Origin: Prostheceraeus crozeri
Lineage: Eukaryota; Platyhelminthes; Polycladida; Euryleptidae
DNA length: 64,000 bases
Direction: 5' to 3'
Assembly: GCA_907163375.1 (NCBI GenBank)
Contig: CAJQUW010016163.1
Location: 1-64,000, forward strand
In this document: in pieces, positions 9,897 through 21,441 of the stretch
How the letters are laid out: every line of letters begins with the position of its first letter
Numbering within the stretch: position 1 is the first letter of the stretch
Position numbers and translations under genes: made by a program
Notes under the pieces: model-generated
Told to the model about the DNA's origin: nothing
The model's input: the letters and a program-made list of their open reading frames with translations, nothing else
The model's database searches: none

Positions 9897-11061
9897 ACGT
9901 GAATAGTTGAAGTCATTTAGTGCCTCCAGCAAAGCTATGGAAAGAAGGCGAAACTTTCTGCATGAGCAGTTACATTCAACAACGTGTCTGAAGCAAGGAG
10001 AAGCAACACGGTTGAATTTCATGAGAAAGCCCCACCTCCGCCGACAGTCGATCGCTGGATGGAGAAATTCCTCACGTATGGAGATATCATCAATAAGCGT
10101 GAAGATGGAAGAGGTCGTCCAGTGACGGCTACAGGAAACGATATCTTTTTCTTCCATCAAACCAATGATTGAAGACGATCCGAACGCTTCTACGTGTCGT
10201 TTTAGTAACACGCTGGGAGTTTCTCAAAGTAGCGTCGTTCTACGTCTTCATAAGAAAAATTATCATCCCTATAAGTCAACCTTAATCCAAGAACTATCTG
10301 ATGACGATAACGACCGACGTCTCGAATTTTGTCATTGGATTTCTCAACAACGTGACCATCCTCAACTTCATCTCCGAATAGTGTTTTCCGACCAAGCTAT
10401 ATTCCATGTGAGCGGGACAGTGAATAAGTATAATCTGCATTACTGGAGCAATGAGAACCTTAAAGTTCTCTTCGAAAAGCTTCATGACCGGAGATCCATC
10501 ACTGTATGGTCCATGATAGACCATACTGGAGTGCTGACTGCTGAGTTACATTAGTGAGCAAACGATGAACAGCGACCGGTACTGCAATGTTCTGAAGCAA
10601 CATGTTATTCCTTTCTTATGACGAAACGAAAACCAGAACAGATACTATCAACAGGACGAAGCCTCTCCCTAGTATAGCAACGCATCGTCGAAGAATCCTC
10701 GACGAAAATCTGACGGGTCAGCGGATTGGTCGAAGAGGAGTATATGTGCAGGGGAGTGTTAAGAGACCGAGTATATGTGCGACTGCCACGAAATACGAGG
10801 GAACTGACAGTCTACAGTCGAGAGGAAATGAATACTTTTACATATTTTTTACATACTGCCTGTCGGAAGGCCCATGACTAATTAGCTCGGCTATGCTCTC
10901 TTTGCTTTCAGCAGGAAGGTGCTCAATTTAAGTCGCTGTTGTAAGCACGACTTGTAAGTAGCAGCTTTGCCCATGTCTATAACCGTTTGTTGTTGCAATT
11001 ATATTGTAACTTATGATGGATATCCCATTAAAAGCAAACAACGTTTTTTTTACTCGCCCTG
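9897..11061 (+). mobile_element. Decayed Tc3-like element
   Basis: The right end carries the terminal motif read inward as CAGGGCGAGTAAAAAA, with TA immediately outside (11062-11063). The matching left terminus is missing: sequence runs directly from the hAT end at 9895 into transposase-like coding sequence. The element is therefore 5' truncated. Confidence 0.6.
9984..10877 (+). pseudogene. Tc3-like transposase with internal deletion
   Basis: The N-terminal helix-turn-helix part (VDRWMEKFLTYGDI, RGRPVTATG) lies in one frame. It shifts near 10140 into a second frame (10165-10554) with EDDPNAST, HPYKSTLIQEL, the first catalytic Asp block (IVFSDQAIFHVSG) and ITVWSMI. A third stretch reads RRILDEN and RIGRRG, and then jumps straight to VYVQGSV. 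The WPPRSPDLTPxDFFLW segment, carrying the third catalytic Asp, is deleted. Confidence 0.65.
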
Positions 11062-11068
11062 TATATCA

Positions 11069-11290
11069 ACAAACACAGATCATCAGAAATTCCTGCTAAT
11101 GAAATTGCATGCGATTTAGCCAAAATTCATTCCTCTTTTGATTCAACAAGCCATGACCTATTTTCTGCCAACATAGAAAGGTGGCCCTTACAATCATCTG
11201 ATGAAGACATAGCAAAGATGCTGCTGAAGATCCCAAAAAACAAAGCATGGGGACACGACAATATGACAACAAAAATGCTGCAACTCTTGA
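11069..11290 (+). pseudogene. LINE reverse transcriptase fragment (fingers region)
   Basis: An uninterrupted reading of about 74 codons ends in SDEDIAKMLLKIPKNKAWGH, the non-LTR RT finger motif (usually ..K.PG.D.I). It begins immediately after the Tc3-like element end and loses its frame near 11290. Sequence to about 11700 contains weak RT-tail-like pieces. Confidence 0.45.
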
Positions 11291-12399
11291 CTGGAAGAAA
11301 GGAATAGTTGTCTCAATCAGGAAGAAGACGACTACCTCTCTCTCACACATGTCGAAGTTGTAGAAAAGCAAGCGAGTCAACAATTACATGCTCAAAAAAG
11401 TAATTAAACCGCATTTTATACTTGAAGGGTTGCATCGAATTTACAATGCCACGATTCGATAATTGTCAGAGTATTGCTGTCAGATTTTTGTGAAATTGAA
11501 TAAGAAACTGAAAAGTAGATTGGCAATACAGCACATCGAATGATCTATGGCGACCCAAATTCCAAGCCTATTGCTGCAGAATTGAAGGGCGAGGAACTAA
11601 TATCACGATGAAGCTTATCCATAATATCGAGAAAAATGACAATCACTTAAGAATTGTCGCCGAACCATTTGTCCTGGTGCCTGCGTCTGTACATTGCTGA
11701 ACGTTTCAGCATAAGAACTCATTTTGATATCATTTTAGCAGTTGACAATAATTTGAAGAAGCATTGCTTTGTGACTTATGCGCGATTTAAAATTCTAATG
11801 CATGCAATTTTCGATATGCATTTTCGAAAAATATTTGGTTATTATTATATACTGTTTAAGACAGATTTTGGAATTTATTTGGTAAGATAAAGCTTTTTTA
11901 GATTGCAAATAATAATTGAGAAGACGGCTTTGCTTCCATTGCGGCAAATGCTCATTATGCACAATTTGACACAGCAGTTGCAATTGCATGATCCAGGGAA
12001 ACAGCTCACATGTTTTAAAGCAGGCCTATGTAAGCCTACCTCATTAATCTGATTTGACCTACACTGGCTGTGAGTGGCAATTGCTTTTACAGCTCAAATT
12101 TCGACAGCAATATAGGTCTCAGGTGCTGATGAGAACGTTCCTGTGTTTTACCTGGGAAAGTTTCGACAAAGTTTCAAGGCCGTTTTGTAAACTTTTCCTT
12201 GAAGCTAAGCCTTGAATATAGGCCTTTTTACTTTTACCGGAGATGTGTACAGCGTAAACATTAACTTAGCATGTGTTCCATATTAATAACATATGGTCAT
12301 GTGCCGAAAACGTCGCCTTAAACGTACTTGCTGTGTGCAACTTCTACATGCTAGAAGTCGTAAAATACCACAACTTAGATCTGGAGGATATATCTGGGG

Positions 12400-12800
12400 G
12401 AGAAAGACTGTCAACTAAGACAATGCTCAGTCTGGATTACTTCAACCAAGCAACAACAGTTGACAGCGAATACTCAGGTCAACTCCCAAGTCCTCATCGC
12501 CCACTACCACCAATTGGGCACAACAGCTTCACGTGCACTCTAGGAATGCATATCCTCAATCTGGTCACCAATAATCTCACAAACAAACATTGACAAACTT
12601 CAAGCAATGTAGAGCACAGCGCTCAAGATCGCCACAGGATGCACACATGGCACAAACACACAATACCTCCATGATAAAACAAACGTCCTCCCGATTGCTG
12701 AACACCTCACGCTACAAGCAAAAAAGGTTTTAAATAAAGAAAACCCCAACGTGATCTACTTCATCTCCTCACGCAACAATCAGAGGTCCATGCATTAGAG
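12400..12800 (+). pseudogene. LINE ORF2 C-terminal fragment
   Basis: Pieces in shifting frames read THGTNTQYLHD, TNVLPIAEHLTLQA and NVIYFISSRNNQRSMH, the tail region of jockey/RTE-group ORF2 proteins after the RT thumb. Frameshifts and stops are frequent. It lies just downstream, in gene direction, of the fibulin exon ending at 12830. Confidence 0.45.
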
Positions 12801-12829
12801 CTAGGGTCAGTGACATGCATCTCACTCAC

Positions 12830-12970
12830 CCATACATTCCTGTGTTTCGTCGTCTAAGAAATAGCCAAAACCACAACCGATAATTCGAACGCATTTGAAG
12901 GTTCCATCTTTATTCGTGCATCTCTGACCGGCGTGACAATTGTGGAGGTTGTGAGCGCATTCATCAATAT
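12830..12970 (-). CDS. Fibulin-like exon: calcium-binding EGF domain
   Basis: The 141-bp exon is phase 1 at both ends: acceptor ctag before 12970, donor GTGAGT after 12830. With the preceding G it starts DIDECAHNLHNC, then CTNKDGTFKC and GCGFGYFLDD. Asp-Ile-Asp-Glu at the start and the Asn within CTNKDG are calcium-ligand positions of cbEGF domains. The CGxGY motif before the last cysteine is typical of fibulin EGF repeats. Phase-1 symmetric exons encoding one EGF each are characteristic of fibulin genes. Confidence 0.8.
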
Positions 12971-13365
12971 CTAGAAATCAAAACATGTGAATAAAGTTAG
13001 ACGTTTACTCCTCTAACTCATATTTATCCTGACTTCCATAATTTCCATGTACAAGTCACTCTTTCCGATTGACTAAAAAATAATAAGTTTTCAGTAATAA
13101 GCAATTTATACATGAACTCTGGCACTGATAAATCAGCAACAAGTCTACATTTGGCTACATTTGATAAATATCAGATTAGTTCTAAGATTCAAAGATAGAT
13201 AAGACCCATCTGTAAGATATGATTGCAATTAGCAATAGGGTAACTAAAGGGCATACTTTAACTTGCATTCTTTTATATTTTACACGGTGGCATCGCATGG
13301 TGCTCTCTTCGAAGCCTAAGCTGTATAATGAAGCTATGATAAATTGATTTAAATATTCAGCTTAC

Positions 13366-13497
13366 CTACACACCTTCCTGTGACTCCATGTTTTCTGTAC
13401 CCAGTCTGACAGATGCACCGATAGCTACCAGGTCTATTCACGCATGCGTATTGTTTTCCAGAGCAGATAGTTTCGTTTTCTGCACATTCATTGATAT
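13366..13497 (-). CDS. Fibulin-like exon: calcium-binding EGF domain
   Basis: The 132-bp exon is phase 1 at both ends, with acceptor cttccag and donor GTAAGC. It encodes DINECAENETICSGKQYACV, then NRPGSYRCICQTGY and GRCV: six cysteines in EGF spacing plus the calcium-binding DINE and Asn-aromatic positions. Only 395 bp of intron separates it from the next EGF exon. A Tigger deletion derivative begins 64 bp upstream of the acceptor, in the 12.9-kb intron. Confidence 0.85.
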
Positions 13498-13560
13498 CTG
13501 GAAGTAAACGGGTGCAATCTATTGCTTGCGATGAGAGATTTTTCATTAAAAAACCAATTA

Positions 13561-14278
13561 CCGTAAAACCTCTAGTTGAACGTCACCTCTAATTTAGCGA
13601 CACTTTGATGATCCTACATCAATTACATGACTGAAATAATCTTCTGCAAAACGTGTAAAACAGGAAAATAGTTTGTAGAATGCTATGGAGCTATTTTTAG
13701 AGGCTGGGAAGTGCCATTCAATGGAGTTGCATCGTATTTATGCAATATCGTATATGATCATCAAGTCATTCAAAGGATGCGGACTGACTAACGCTCTCGA
13801 CGGCTCGGAGGATTGCCAGATCCATTGTTTCAAGCCAGACTCGGACGGTCCAATTCAGACTGGTTTGCAACTTCTCCGGCAAGCCCCAGCCAATGCTGGT
13901 GTCGAACGTGGAATCAATCAGAACTTTGACGATGATGCTGAAGGTGATGCGAATGACGAGGACAGCTACAACAGCGACGTGTCACTTGATTTTCACTAGT
14001 GAGTTTGTGATTTCTAACCAGTGATTACCGGTAACCTGTGTTTGTTAACTTTTGTCAAATAGACATATGCAGAGTTCTTATGCTACATGTTTTCGCTTTT
14101 CATCTATAAAATTTACAGATTTTAGATAAAAATTACTGAAAATTTCATCTCTAAATTCTGATCAGCTAGTCGAAAAGAGAACGGCACCCTCTAATTGAAC
14201 GGCACCTCTAATTAAACGGCAGTGCGGGGAAAGGTTTGAAAAATAGAGCGGCATGCCGTTCAAATATATTTTTTACGG
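13561..14278. mobile_element. Tigger/pogo deletion derivative (718 bp)
   Basis: The ends read CCGTAAAA inward on both strands with flanking TA (13559-13560 and 14279-14280). Subterminal repeats TCTAATTxAACG recur at both ends. Inside, the plus-strand frame 13685-13999 keeps only the acidic tail of a Tigger-type transposase (IKSFKGCGLTNALDGSED, then a run of Asp/Glu). The catalytic domain is gone. Confidence 0.7.
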
Positions 14279-14819
14279 TATATTGAAAATGTTGTTTGGA
14301 TGTTGATTCGTGCATCCTGATATGCAAAGGATATGGTAAGCATCACAGAATAAAAATATCGGTTTGAATGTTTGCATATTAAATTGGGTTTCAATTGAAG
14401 CTGGGCATAACAGCATCCCCTACATGTGCTCATGTGACTGATCGGATAAAGCAGTTATCGCATCGCGACGGTGAACGAAAGGGCATTAGGTTACCGGAAT
14501 ATTAATTCGATGTGACCTTGGCAACTCGAAACGGTGATTATAGACCAAAAATTAAGTAATTACAGGAACTTCTTCTCAAGGTCTCTTCGATTTTTAGTCG
14601 GTAAGACCTCGCTTAATTTAGGAAAACCTGTAATTCCAAGTTTCAAAACAAATTAGGAAAATGTTATCGCGTGCAAAATTTGGAAGACTTGGAAGACTTA
14701 GCTTCATCCAAAACATTTTGATAAAAATCAAGTTCTATATTCCTTTGCTTTACTGCATGGTCATGCAAAAGTAAGTTTGAAATATCGCAAAGTACATGAA
14801 AACAGTAAATATTTTAATA

Positions 14820-15563
14820 GTCCGGGAGCTAGCGTGAAGTTGTGCAGGGAACGAGGTAGTACATAAACCTTTCACATAGCATAGTACACCTCTAACCTAC
14901 TGCAAAACTTCGCGTCTGCCGGATCAGATCATTTGCTTTTCAGAAATAGAGAGGATAACACAATCCTAAGTATTTCCAGTGGTAAAATTGTGACATTTAA
15001 GGTGTTGACTCCATTTTTTCGAATTTTTGCTCATAAAAGTTACACAAATTGGTATTTTGCTGAACTGGTTGTTATAGAAATCTTCTACAGATCATGGTCT
15101 TTCAAATGAGCTGTCATTCAGTGACAGAGGATGAAGTAAAATGTACAAACAGACACTTTTCGTTGGTGTAACTGCAAATTTTAACATAGAAATTTCAGGA
15201 AAATTGTTGATATACTTTAACGAAAAGTGTCTGTTTGTACACTTTACTTCATCCTCTGTCACTGAATGACAGCTCATTTGAAAGACCATGATCTGTAGAA
15301 GATTTCTATAACAACCAGTTCAGCAAAATACCAATTTGTGTAACTTTTATGAGCAAAAATTCGAAAAAATGGAGTCAACACCTTAAATGTCACAATTTTA
15401 CCACTGGAAATACATAGGATTGTGTTATCCTCTCTATTTCTGAAAAGCAAATGATCTGATCCGGCAGACGCGAAGTTTTGCAGTAGGTTAGAGGTGTACT
15501 ATGCTATGTGAAAGGTTTATGTGCTACCTCGTTCCCTGCACAACTTCACGCTAGCTCCCGGAC
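14820..15563. mobile_element. 744-bp foldback MITE, copy 1
   Basis: This is an almost complete palindrome. The arms (about 14820-15163 and 15221-15563) are reverse complements with few mismatches, separated by a unique centre of about 54 bp. The ends are GTCCGGGAGCTAGCG inward, with TA outside. There is no transposase. The short open frames inside are by-products of the palindrome. A second copy of identical length is at 62514-63257. Confidence 0.9.
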
Positions 15564-15567
15564 TATA

Positions 15568-16480
15568 ATGTTGATGTCTAAATTGCTTTTCCTGTTCTCC
15601 AACAATCTTTAACATACTTTGTCTTTAACTGTCCACTGATCAATGAAAGCCTGATTCATAGCACCGTGATGATTCATGAAAATATTTTCCGGTTGCAGTC
15701 ATAAGCGAGTTCTTTCTCTTAGTGTCGGGCATAGAAATGAGAAAAGCCTTCATTTGTTTTTCCAGGAAGAGTAAGTTTTCAAATACATGCGTAATCCAGA
15801 TGAATGGTGATGGCTTGTGTAAGGAAATGACATATCATCAGAGAGCATTGATATCTTCGGTCGTTTTAGATGAAACATCTCCCATTGCTGGACGTCATCA
15901 TTCCTCCTTTATGTCATAGTTCAATAATAATCCGTTATGATTTTTTGAACATTATTTTGCTTTATTAATTCAACAGCGTAAAAGTCTGATCAATCCAGAG
16001 CTCTGATAAAATCAACACTCGGTTGAGAAAATGGAAACACGGTACCAATAAACCTTTATATAACAAATATAAGTTACATGTACATACTGTCCGCGCAAAA
16101 TTTAAAAAACGAATCATTAATAGGATTCTTAATCCAGCTGGAATTATAGCTTAAAGCTATATGATATTATAAAATAGGTGTAATGTGGACCATTATTAAC
16201 TTACCATTATTACTTCAGTAAACTGAACAAGTCAAAAACTCTTCACAGCACGTAATAGTCCATGTGTATTTTATCGATATATTATATGTATATTGTATAT
16301 ATTTGATGTAGTGGATGTATATATCAATTACATTGATGATATCAGAGGACAATCTATAGATATCTGCAGATAATCTGTAAGAATCGGATCTTAATTAAAC
16401 TATATAGTGTATTACGAATTCCATAAAATCTGTCAATGTTTCTTCAATTCTTGCTCAATTAAAGAACATGCGATGTCTAT
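15568..16480. other. No gene recognised
   Basis: AT-rich intronic sequence with a TATATA/TGTA-rich low-complexity patch near 16265-16330. No coding motif was found on either strand. Confidence 0.35.
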
Positions 16481-16677
16481 CTTACTCGCCAATTCATTAC
16501 ACATGAGGAGAGGAGAAGCGTTGTTTGTCCTTCTAGTAAGTATTTTTAAAATTTTTAGACATTTTAGGATATACAAATTTTCTTTTAAATCATACTTTGT
16601 ACCTATTGAAAAGTAACTAGTCATTAGCTTGTTTTTTTTTACTTTGTTACCTTGACGCACTTTGCTACGCTGAATTG
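16481..16677 (+). repeat. Dispersed repeat, copy 1 of 4
   Basis: This 197-bp block starts cttactcgccaattcattac, contains gtccttctagtaagtattt, and ends ttgctacgctgaattg. It recurs at 41976-42171 and 42691-42886 (plus) and, as a shorter form, at 28348-28508 (minus). The ctagtaagta segment resembles a splice donor. I see no inverted ends. Confidence 0.75.
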
Positions 16678-16919
16678 CTTATTTCTTTGCCTTTTTTCAA
16701 AGTGTAACACTTCAGTGCATTTGACTTTGAAAGCAAGTGAAATGATCGCACTTTCTCTGCTTCGAGAGCAAGAGAGTGCGCCTCTTCTGAGAGATGGTCC
16801 TGTTCTTTTGAGAGTCATCTGCTCTTCTGTTGAAGATCGAACAATTTTTCCTGAGAAAAATAAATTCACAATAATGCAACATTAAATAATGCCTTGCTTT
16901 ATTGATATCTACTCGATTG

Positions 16920-18580
16920 TCTTTTAGAAGCCTATCTTGCTCTGGTATACGTCCAGTGACGAGTTGTATACGTCGTATGAACATTCACTCGACAACGCTG
17001 CTCTTGACTGCCGATACATTCTCCTTAGATGGTCATCAAACGGAACCTCCAATTCATCTCCGCATGTTGACACCACATCATGCACCTGAGATGAAATGAT
17101 ATTAGAAATGAAATGTCTCTTAATTCTCTCAGTCATTTGCTTACCTGGCGAATAGCCATAATCGCCTTTTCTGAACCATCTTTTTGTTGATGGAAAAGCC
17201 TCTCTCAATAGAAGCTTGAGGGTTAGAAAAAATTGATTGTAGTGAGCAAGGAAGAGTTTTTATCTAATATCTTAACAAGGAAATCATCTAATGGTGTTTT
17301 ATCAGCATCATGCGACCTCAGAATCGAATGGTTGCCTTCTGGATGGCGATATACAGACAGCACTTTGTCGCAAAGCTCATCATTTAAATAGCCGAAACTA
17401 TTGGTTTTCCGCATTGAGTAACCGAAACGGAATGCGCTTTCAGCAGGATCAGTCACAATGTATGTCAGCCATTTCACATAATCGTACCTTAACGGAATTA
17501 GTGGTCTCCGTGGCACAGTGGTTAAGTGCTTGGCCTAGCGATCTATCTGTCCAGAGGTCGAGCCTCGAAAGTCTCATCGGAAATCTGCAGGAAGGGCATC
17601 CGGACTAAAAGATCACAATGCTCCAGAAAAGTCTGACTATGTCAGCACCGTCCAAGCCCCTAGTCTGGGGAAGCAGTAGCGTTGAAGTTTCAACGGACTG
17701 TCTCTTTGAGGCTGTAACAAGAGCCTTTCTTGCCGAAGTTTTGAATTCCACAAACTTGCCTTCTTGGTGGACATGCGAATCTAGCTCTTTTGAGGTGGAG
17801 AAACCAAAATCCACATCATCAATTGGGCGATAATTGCTGGCATTTTTTACATCATCCGGAGATATTGTTTCCAGTTCCAGGTCAACATTAGACATGAATC
17901 GAACTAGCAATGATGTAAGAAGCGACTTGAAATCCGATGAAAGAAACATAGGAAGGAAAGAAATGGAGCATCAGTTGATATTTAACCAAGAACCAATGAA
18001 ATTGATTAGCAACCGATTGCATGAAATAAAGCTGACTCAGAAAGAATGACTCTTCTTTAGTAGCCTTTATGATGGTCCTGAAACTTTTTGTGGAAGGCTA
18101 CATAGATGCGTTTTCTTCAAATTTAACATGTTCAACATACTTCTTACATGTGGCCACATTTCCACACATCGCTTCAGAACTGTAGTATTTTTAAACCGAT
18201 CGATGTGAGCATGCGTATTTGTTTGAACCAGTGATATCTGAAGAATCTTCTCGCCTTGCATGAGCCTCGTGTGAGTGTCAAAAGATAAAACAATTGAAGT
18301 TTTACATCAAATTCACTTTCCTTCATGTCATGCTGATAAGCATTGTGCACAGAATGCAAAATGCAAGTTCCTGTGTTAGTGAGAGTAACATAGAATTCAT
18401 TCATGGTCGTATCAATTAATTGAGTTATCATCCTGAGAAATAATGAAACCTCTATGGTCTCAAAACAGTATGATGAAGTTACTTAAGCCAAACAACAACT
18501 AATATCAAAATCACTTTCATTTTTGAAGGTTTTTCCAGATCAGCTTCGAATTTTCCAGGTTTTCCAGGTCGCGCGGACAC
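16920..18580 (-). pseudogene. hAT transposase fossil (DUF4371/ZNF862-like), split by a SINE
   Basis: Pieces in order on the minus strand: TCILHSVHNAYQ (18174-18431) corresponds to the hAT LHxxH block; SNYRPIDDVDFGF and KFVEFKTSARKALV (17690-17949) match the central region; YIVTDPAESAFRFGYSM (17223-17500) follows; and KGDYGYSPGKQMTERIKRH (16924-17208) sits at the C-terminal dimerisation region. The 5' terminus near 18500-18575 shows repeated CCTGGAAAA motifs typical of this hAT group. A tRNA-type SINE splits it at about 17501-17690. Several frame breaks show it is dead. Confidence 0.6.
17501..17690 (+). mobile_element. tRNA-derived SINE
   Basis: An A-box-like stretch (TGGCACAGTGGTTAAGTGC) is followed about 40 bp later by a B-box-like GGTCGAGCCTC (17556-17566). 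Then comes a conserved-looking tail with GGAAGGGCATCCGG, a motif I associate with invertebrate tRNA SINEs. It interrupts the hAT fossil, whose coding matches resume on both sides. The exact 3' end is uncertain. Confidence 0.6.
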
Positions 18581-20147
18581 TATACATGTAGCTATCTATT
18601 AACTATCTTTCACATTGGCGCAAAGCTGTGTGAACGTGTATACGAGCATATAGAATATGAACGTTAATCAAATTATGAAAGCACATCTGCGCATTGAATA
18701 GGATTCCCATTCTTGTGATTTCTGTACTTTGAGTTATATGATGTCCACATAGCCGTGAGCATCTACTGTTTCCTCAATCAATATGTCAACGAGCATAATG
18801 ATGTATTAATCAATTCCAACCCCTTTACAAGATACTAGCAAATCGGCATACATGCAGTGCAGCCCGTGTAGGCTATATGAGGGTGTGATTGCTACCGGGA
18901 CACGTGCATTACAGTAGAATCCACTTATAACGGACTCGGTTATAACGAACTCTCGGATATAACGTACTCCTCTTGCAGGCACGGACAAAAATTCCTATTA
19001 TGTCTATATAAAATGCCTCGGTTATAACGTACTCGGATATAACGTACTACTCGGATATAGCGAACTCTTTTCAAGGGTCCACAGAGCAAATTTTGATTTT
19101 TTACAACGTACTTAGGGATGAAAGTACTTAAGTATTCTAAATCATCGAAACGAAGCTGATACGATTCTACAATAACTTGCTGCGTTTGATGATGGCAGCA
19201 ACAGCTCTTGTCATTGGCTCGGAGGAGGACAACTTTTGAGTGTCGAATCCGTTCAATGAGCAATCGATAGAAGTTAGGGTTTTCAAAATCCCGACGTTTC
19301 CTGATCCCGGGATCCCGGAATTGATCCCGATTTCTTTTGCGATCCCGGGATTTACAAGCTCAATGGATTTGTTGTAAAGCACAGGGTCATATACCGGGTG
19401 TACCTATAGGCTTGTGCAGGCTGAGTCATGGAGGTCTCTCAGAGGAGTTCTGAAATGTTTGAACTGTTTAATCAGCTTAGAACTTTATTGTGAGATAGAC
19501 ACGTGCCTGAACTTCTATGACTTGGCAATGAGTTTATGTTTCAGTTTTTATATGCGGGGTATACTAAAATAGAAATAGAAATATATTTTCCACCAATACA
19601 AAATCTGTACATGGATCGTTACATTTACATATACTCGTAGATAAATACAGATATATACATTTATTACTTTTACAAAATACTAAATATGATACAAATACAG
19701 ATAAATGTAGAGGTGGGCGGGGCCAGAGCACTGTGGGACAGTAGGAACCTAGCCCCGCTAACAAAAGTTCAGATTAAAAATTACTCACACATCAAAATCA
19801 TTTACATTATACATATAAAGATATATCCTAGATACTCTCACACAAGGTATGTACAGCCAAACAACAGGTCAGTGATCGTCATACAAGATACATACATGAA
19901 AGTCCACATACACATATACATGTACTTACAAATCACATACTTGGGCTATTATATGTCAATGTCCGGGATACAATATCAGGGTTGGAATAGCATTTGATAT
20001 TTTCCATCCGCACACTATCATCTCTCTTAGTTACCTCAGATATTGCAACTTTCGTTTCTGTTAGTATTTGCTGACTAGTATTTGTTTAAGCTTTTTTTGG
20101 AACTTATCATATTCTCTTATTTCTTTAATGTTACGAGGAAGTAAATT

Positions 20148-21439
20148 CTATTCAATCGCTGAGGCAAAGTCAATACTACGTTGCCCTAAGCTTGTCCTAT
20201 GAAATGGTATCCGGAGGTTAACTTTATTTCTTAATGAGCTGCCACTCTGGGGTTTGTGGATGTTTGTGTGACTTCGTTTTCCTTGGTGAAAGATAAGAAT
20301 GCAAAAGTTTAATATACAATGTATATTGGCAAAATATATCTTTAATAGACATTCTAGTGGAAGGCATCGTCTTAAGTTGTAAAATATAGGTAAGAATTTT
20401 CTTAATTTGGTATTAAGTATCGTATTTGCATGTGAAGTGAAACTCAAATTCATGTCTATATGTACAGCCAATAGTTTTAAGCAATTTACTCTATTAATCT
20501 TTGTTTGGTTTTGGTACAAATCCTGGTCTATTTCTTTAGAGCGATGGGGATGAATTATCATATATTCCGTCTTGTTATCATTAAGACGGATGCCATTTGC
20601 CTTACTGAATTTTTCCAGTGAGTCTAATCTGCTTTTTGCCGTGGAAAAGAGACTTTCTAGGCTTCTGCTCTTAAGTATAAGAGTGGTGTCATCAGCAAAT
20701 ATATTCAATTCGTCTTTGGGGAAAATGTTATGCATATCATTAATGTAGATAAGAAATAGAAGAGGACCTAAAGTTGAACCTTCAGGTACTCCTGTTTTGG
20801 TATATAATGCTTCAGAGAGAACACCATTTACTACAGTCTGATGACTTCTGCTGTTTAAATACGACTTGAACCAGTCTAAGGTAAATCCCCTTATTCCTAT
20901 ATGCTCTAACTTCTCTATTAGTATGTCATGTCTTATTATTTCAAAGGCCTTCCGAAAATCTGCTGATAATAACATTATAAATTCTTTAGCTTCTACTGCT
21001 GTATATATTCTATTCATGACGGAGAGTAGTGATAGCTCTGTTGAGTGATGTTCTCTGAAACCGAATTGATTTGGACTGAGAAACTCTATTTTATCTAAAT
21101 AACTGTATAATTTGGAGTGTATAACCTTTTCGAGAATCTTGTCTACGTAGCTAAGTAAAGAGATTGGTCTGTAATTGTTTATGTCCAATCTTGATCCTTT
21201 TTTATAGACTGGTATAATTTTGGAGGTTTTTAAAGTAGTTGGCATGTTACCATCACGTACTATTTTGTTTAAAATGTAAGTAAGTCTATCGATCACATGG
21301 TCCGGACATAGTTTAAAGATTTTCAATGGTATTTTGTCATTTGTAGCTTTTTTATCATTCATTTTAATTAGTATGTCTTTTATTTCTTTTGACTCTATTT
21401 CTCTGAAGAGAAAAGGACTTGTCTATGCGCTTTCCCAAA
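20148..21439 (-). pseudogene. LINE ORF2, reverse transcriptase half
   Basis: RT motifs in order: MNDKKATNDKIPLKIF (finger), NNYRPISLLSYVDKILEKVI, NQFGFREHHST, LLSADFRKAFE (motif A, with Ser for the usual catalytic-region hydrophobic), TGVPEGSTLGPLLFLIYIND (motif B) and LNIFADDTTLIL (FADD motif C). The thumb and tail follow. It is joined to the endonuclease half across the pogo insertion at the TA target. Removing the insertion restores the sequence to within one base of a continuous frame, implying a single-nucleotide loss near 21410. Confidence 0.8.
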
Positions 21440-21441
21440 TA

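Noticed and set aside
9798..10211. A 137-residue minus-strand protein
   Set aside because: It overlaps the antisense of the Tc3-like transposase and the hAT terminus and has no motif of its own.
15092..15289. A 65-residue protein also found near 62788
   Set aside because: Both frames lie across the centre of the foldback element and are by-products of its palindrome, in opposite orientations.
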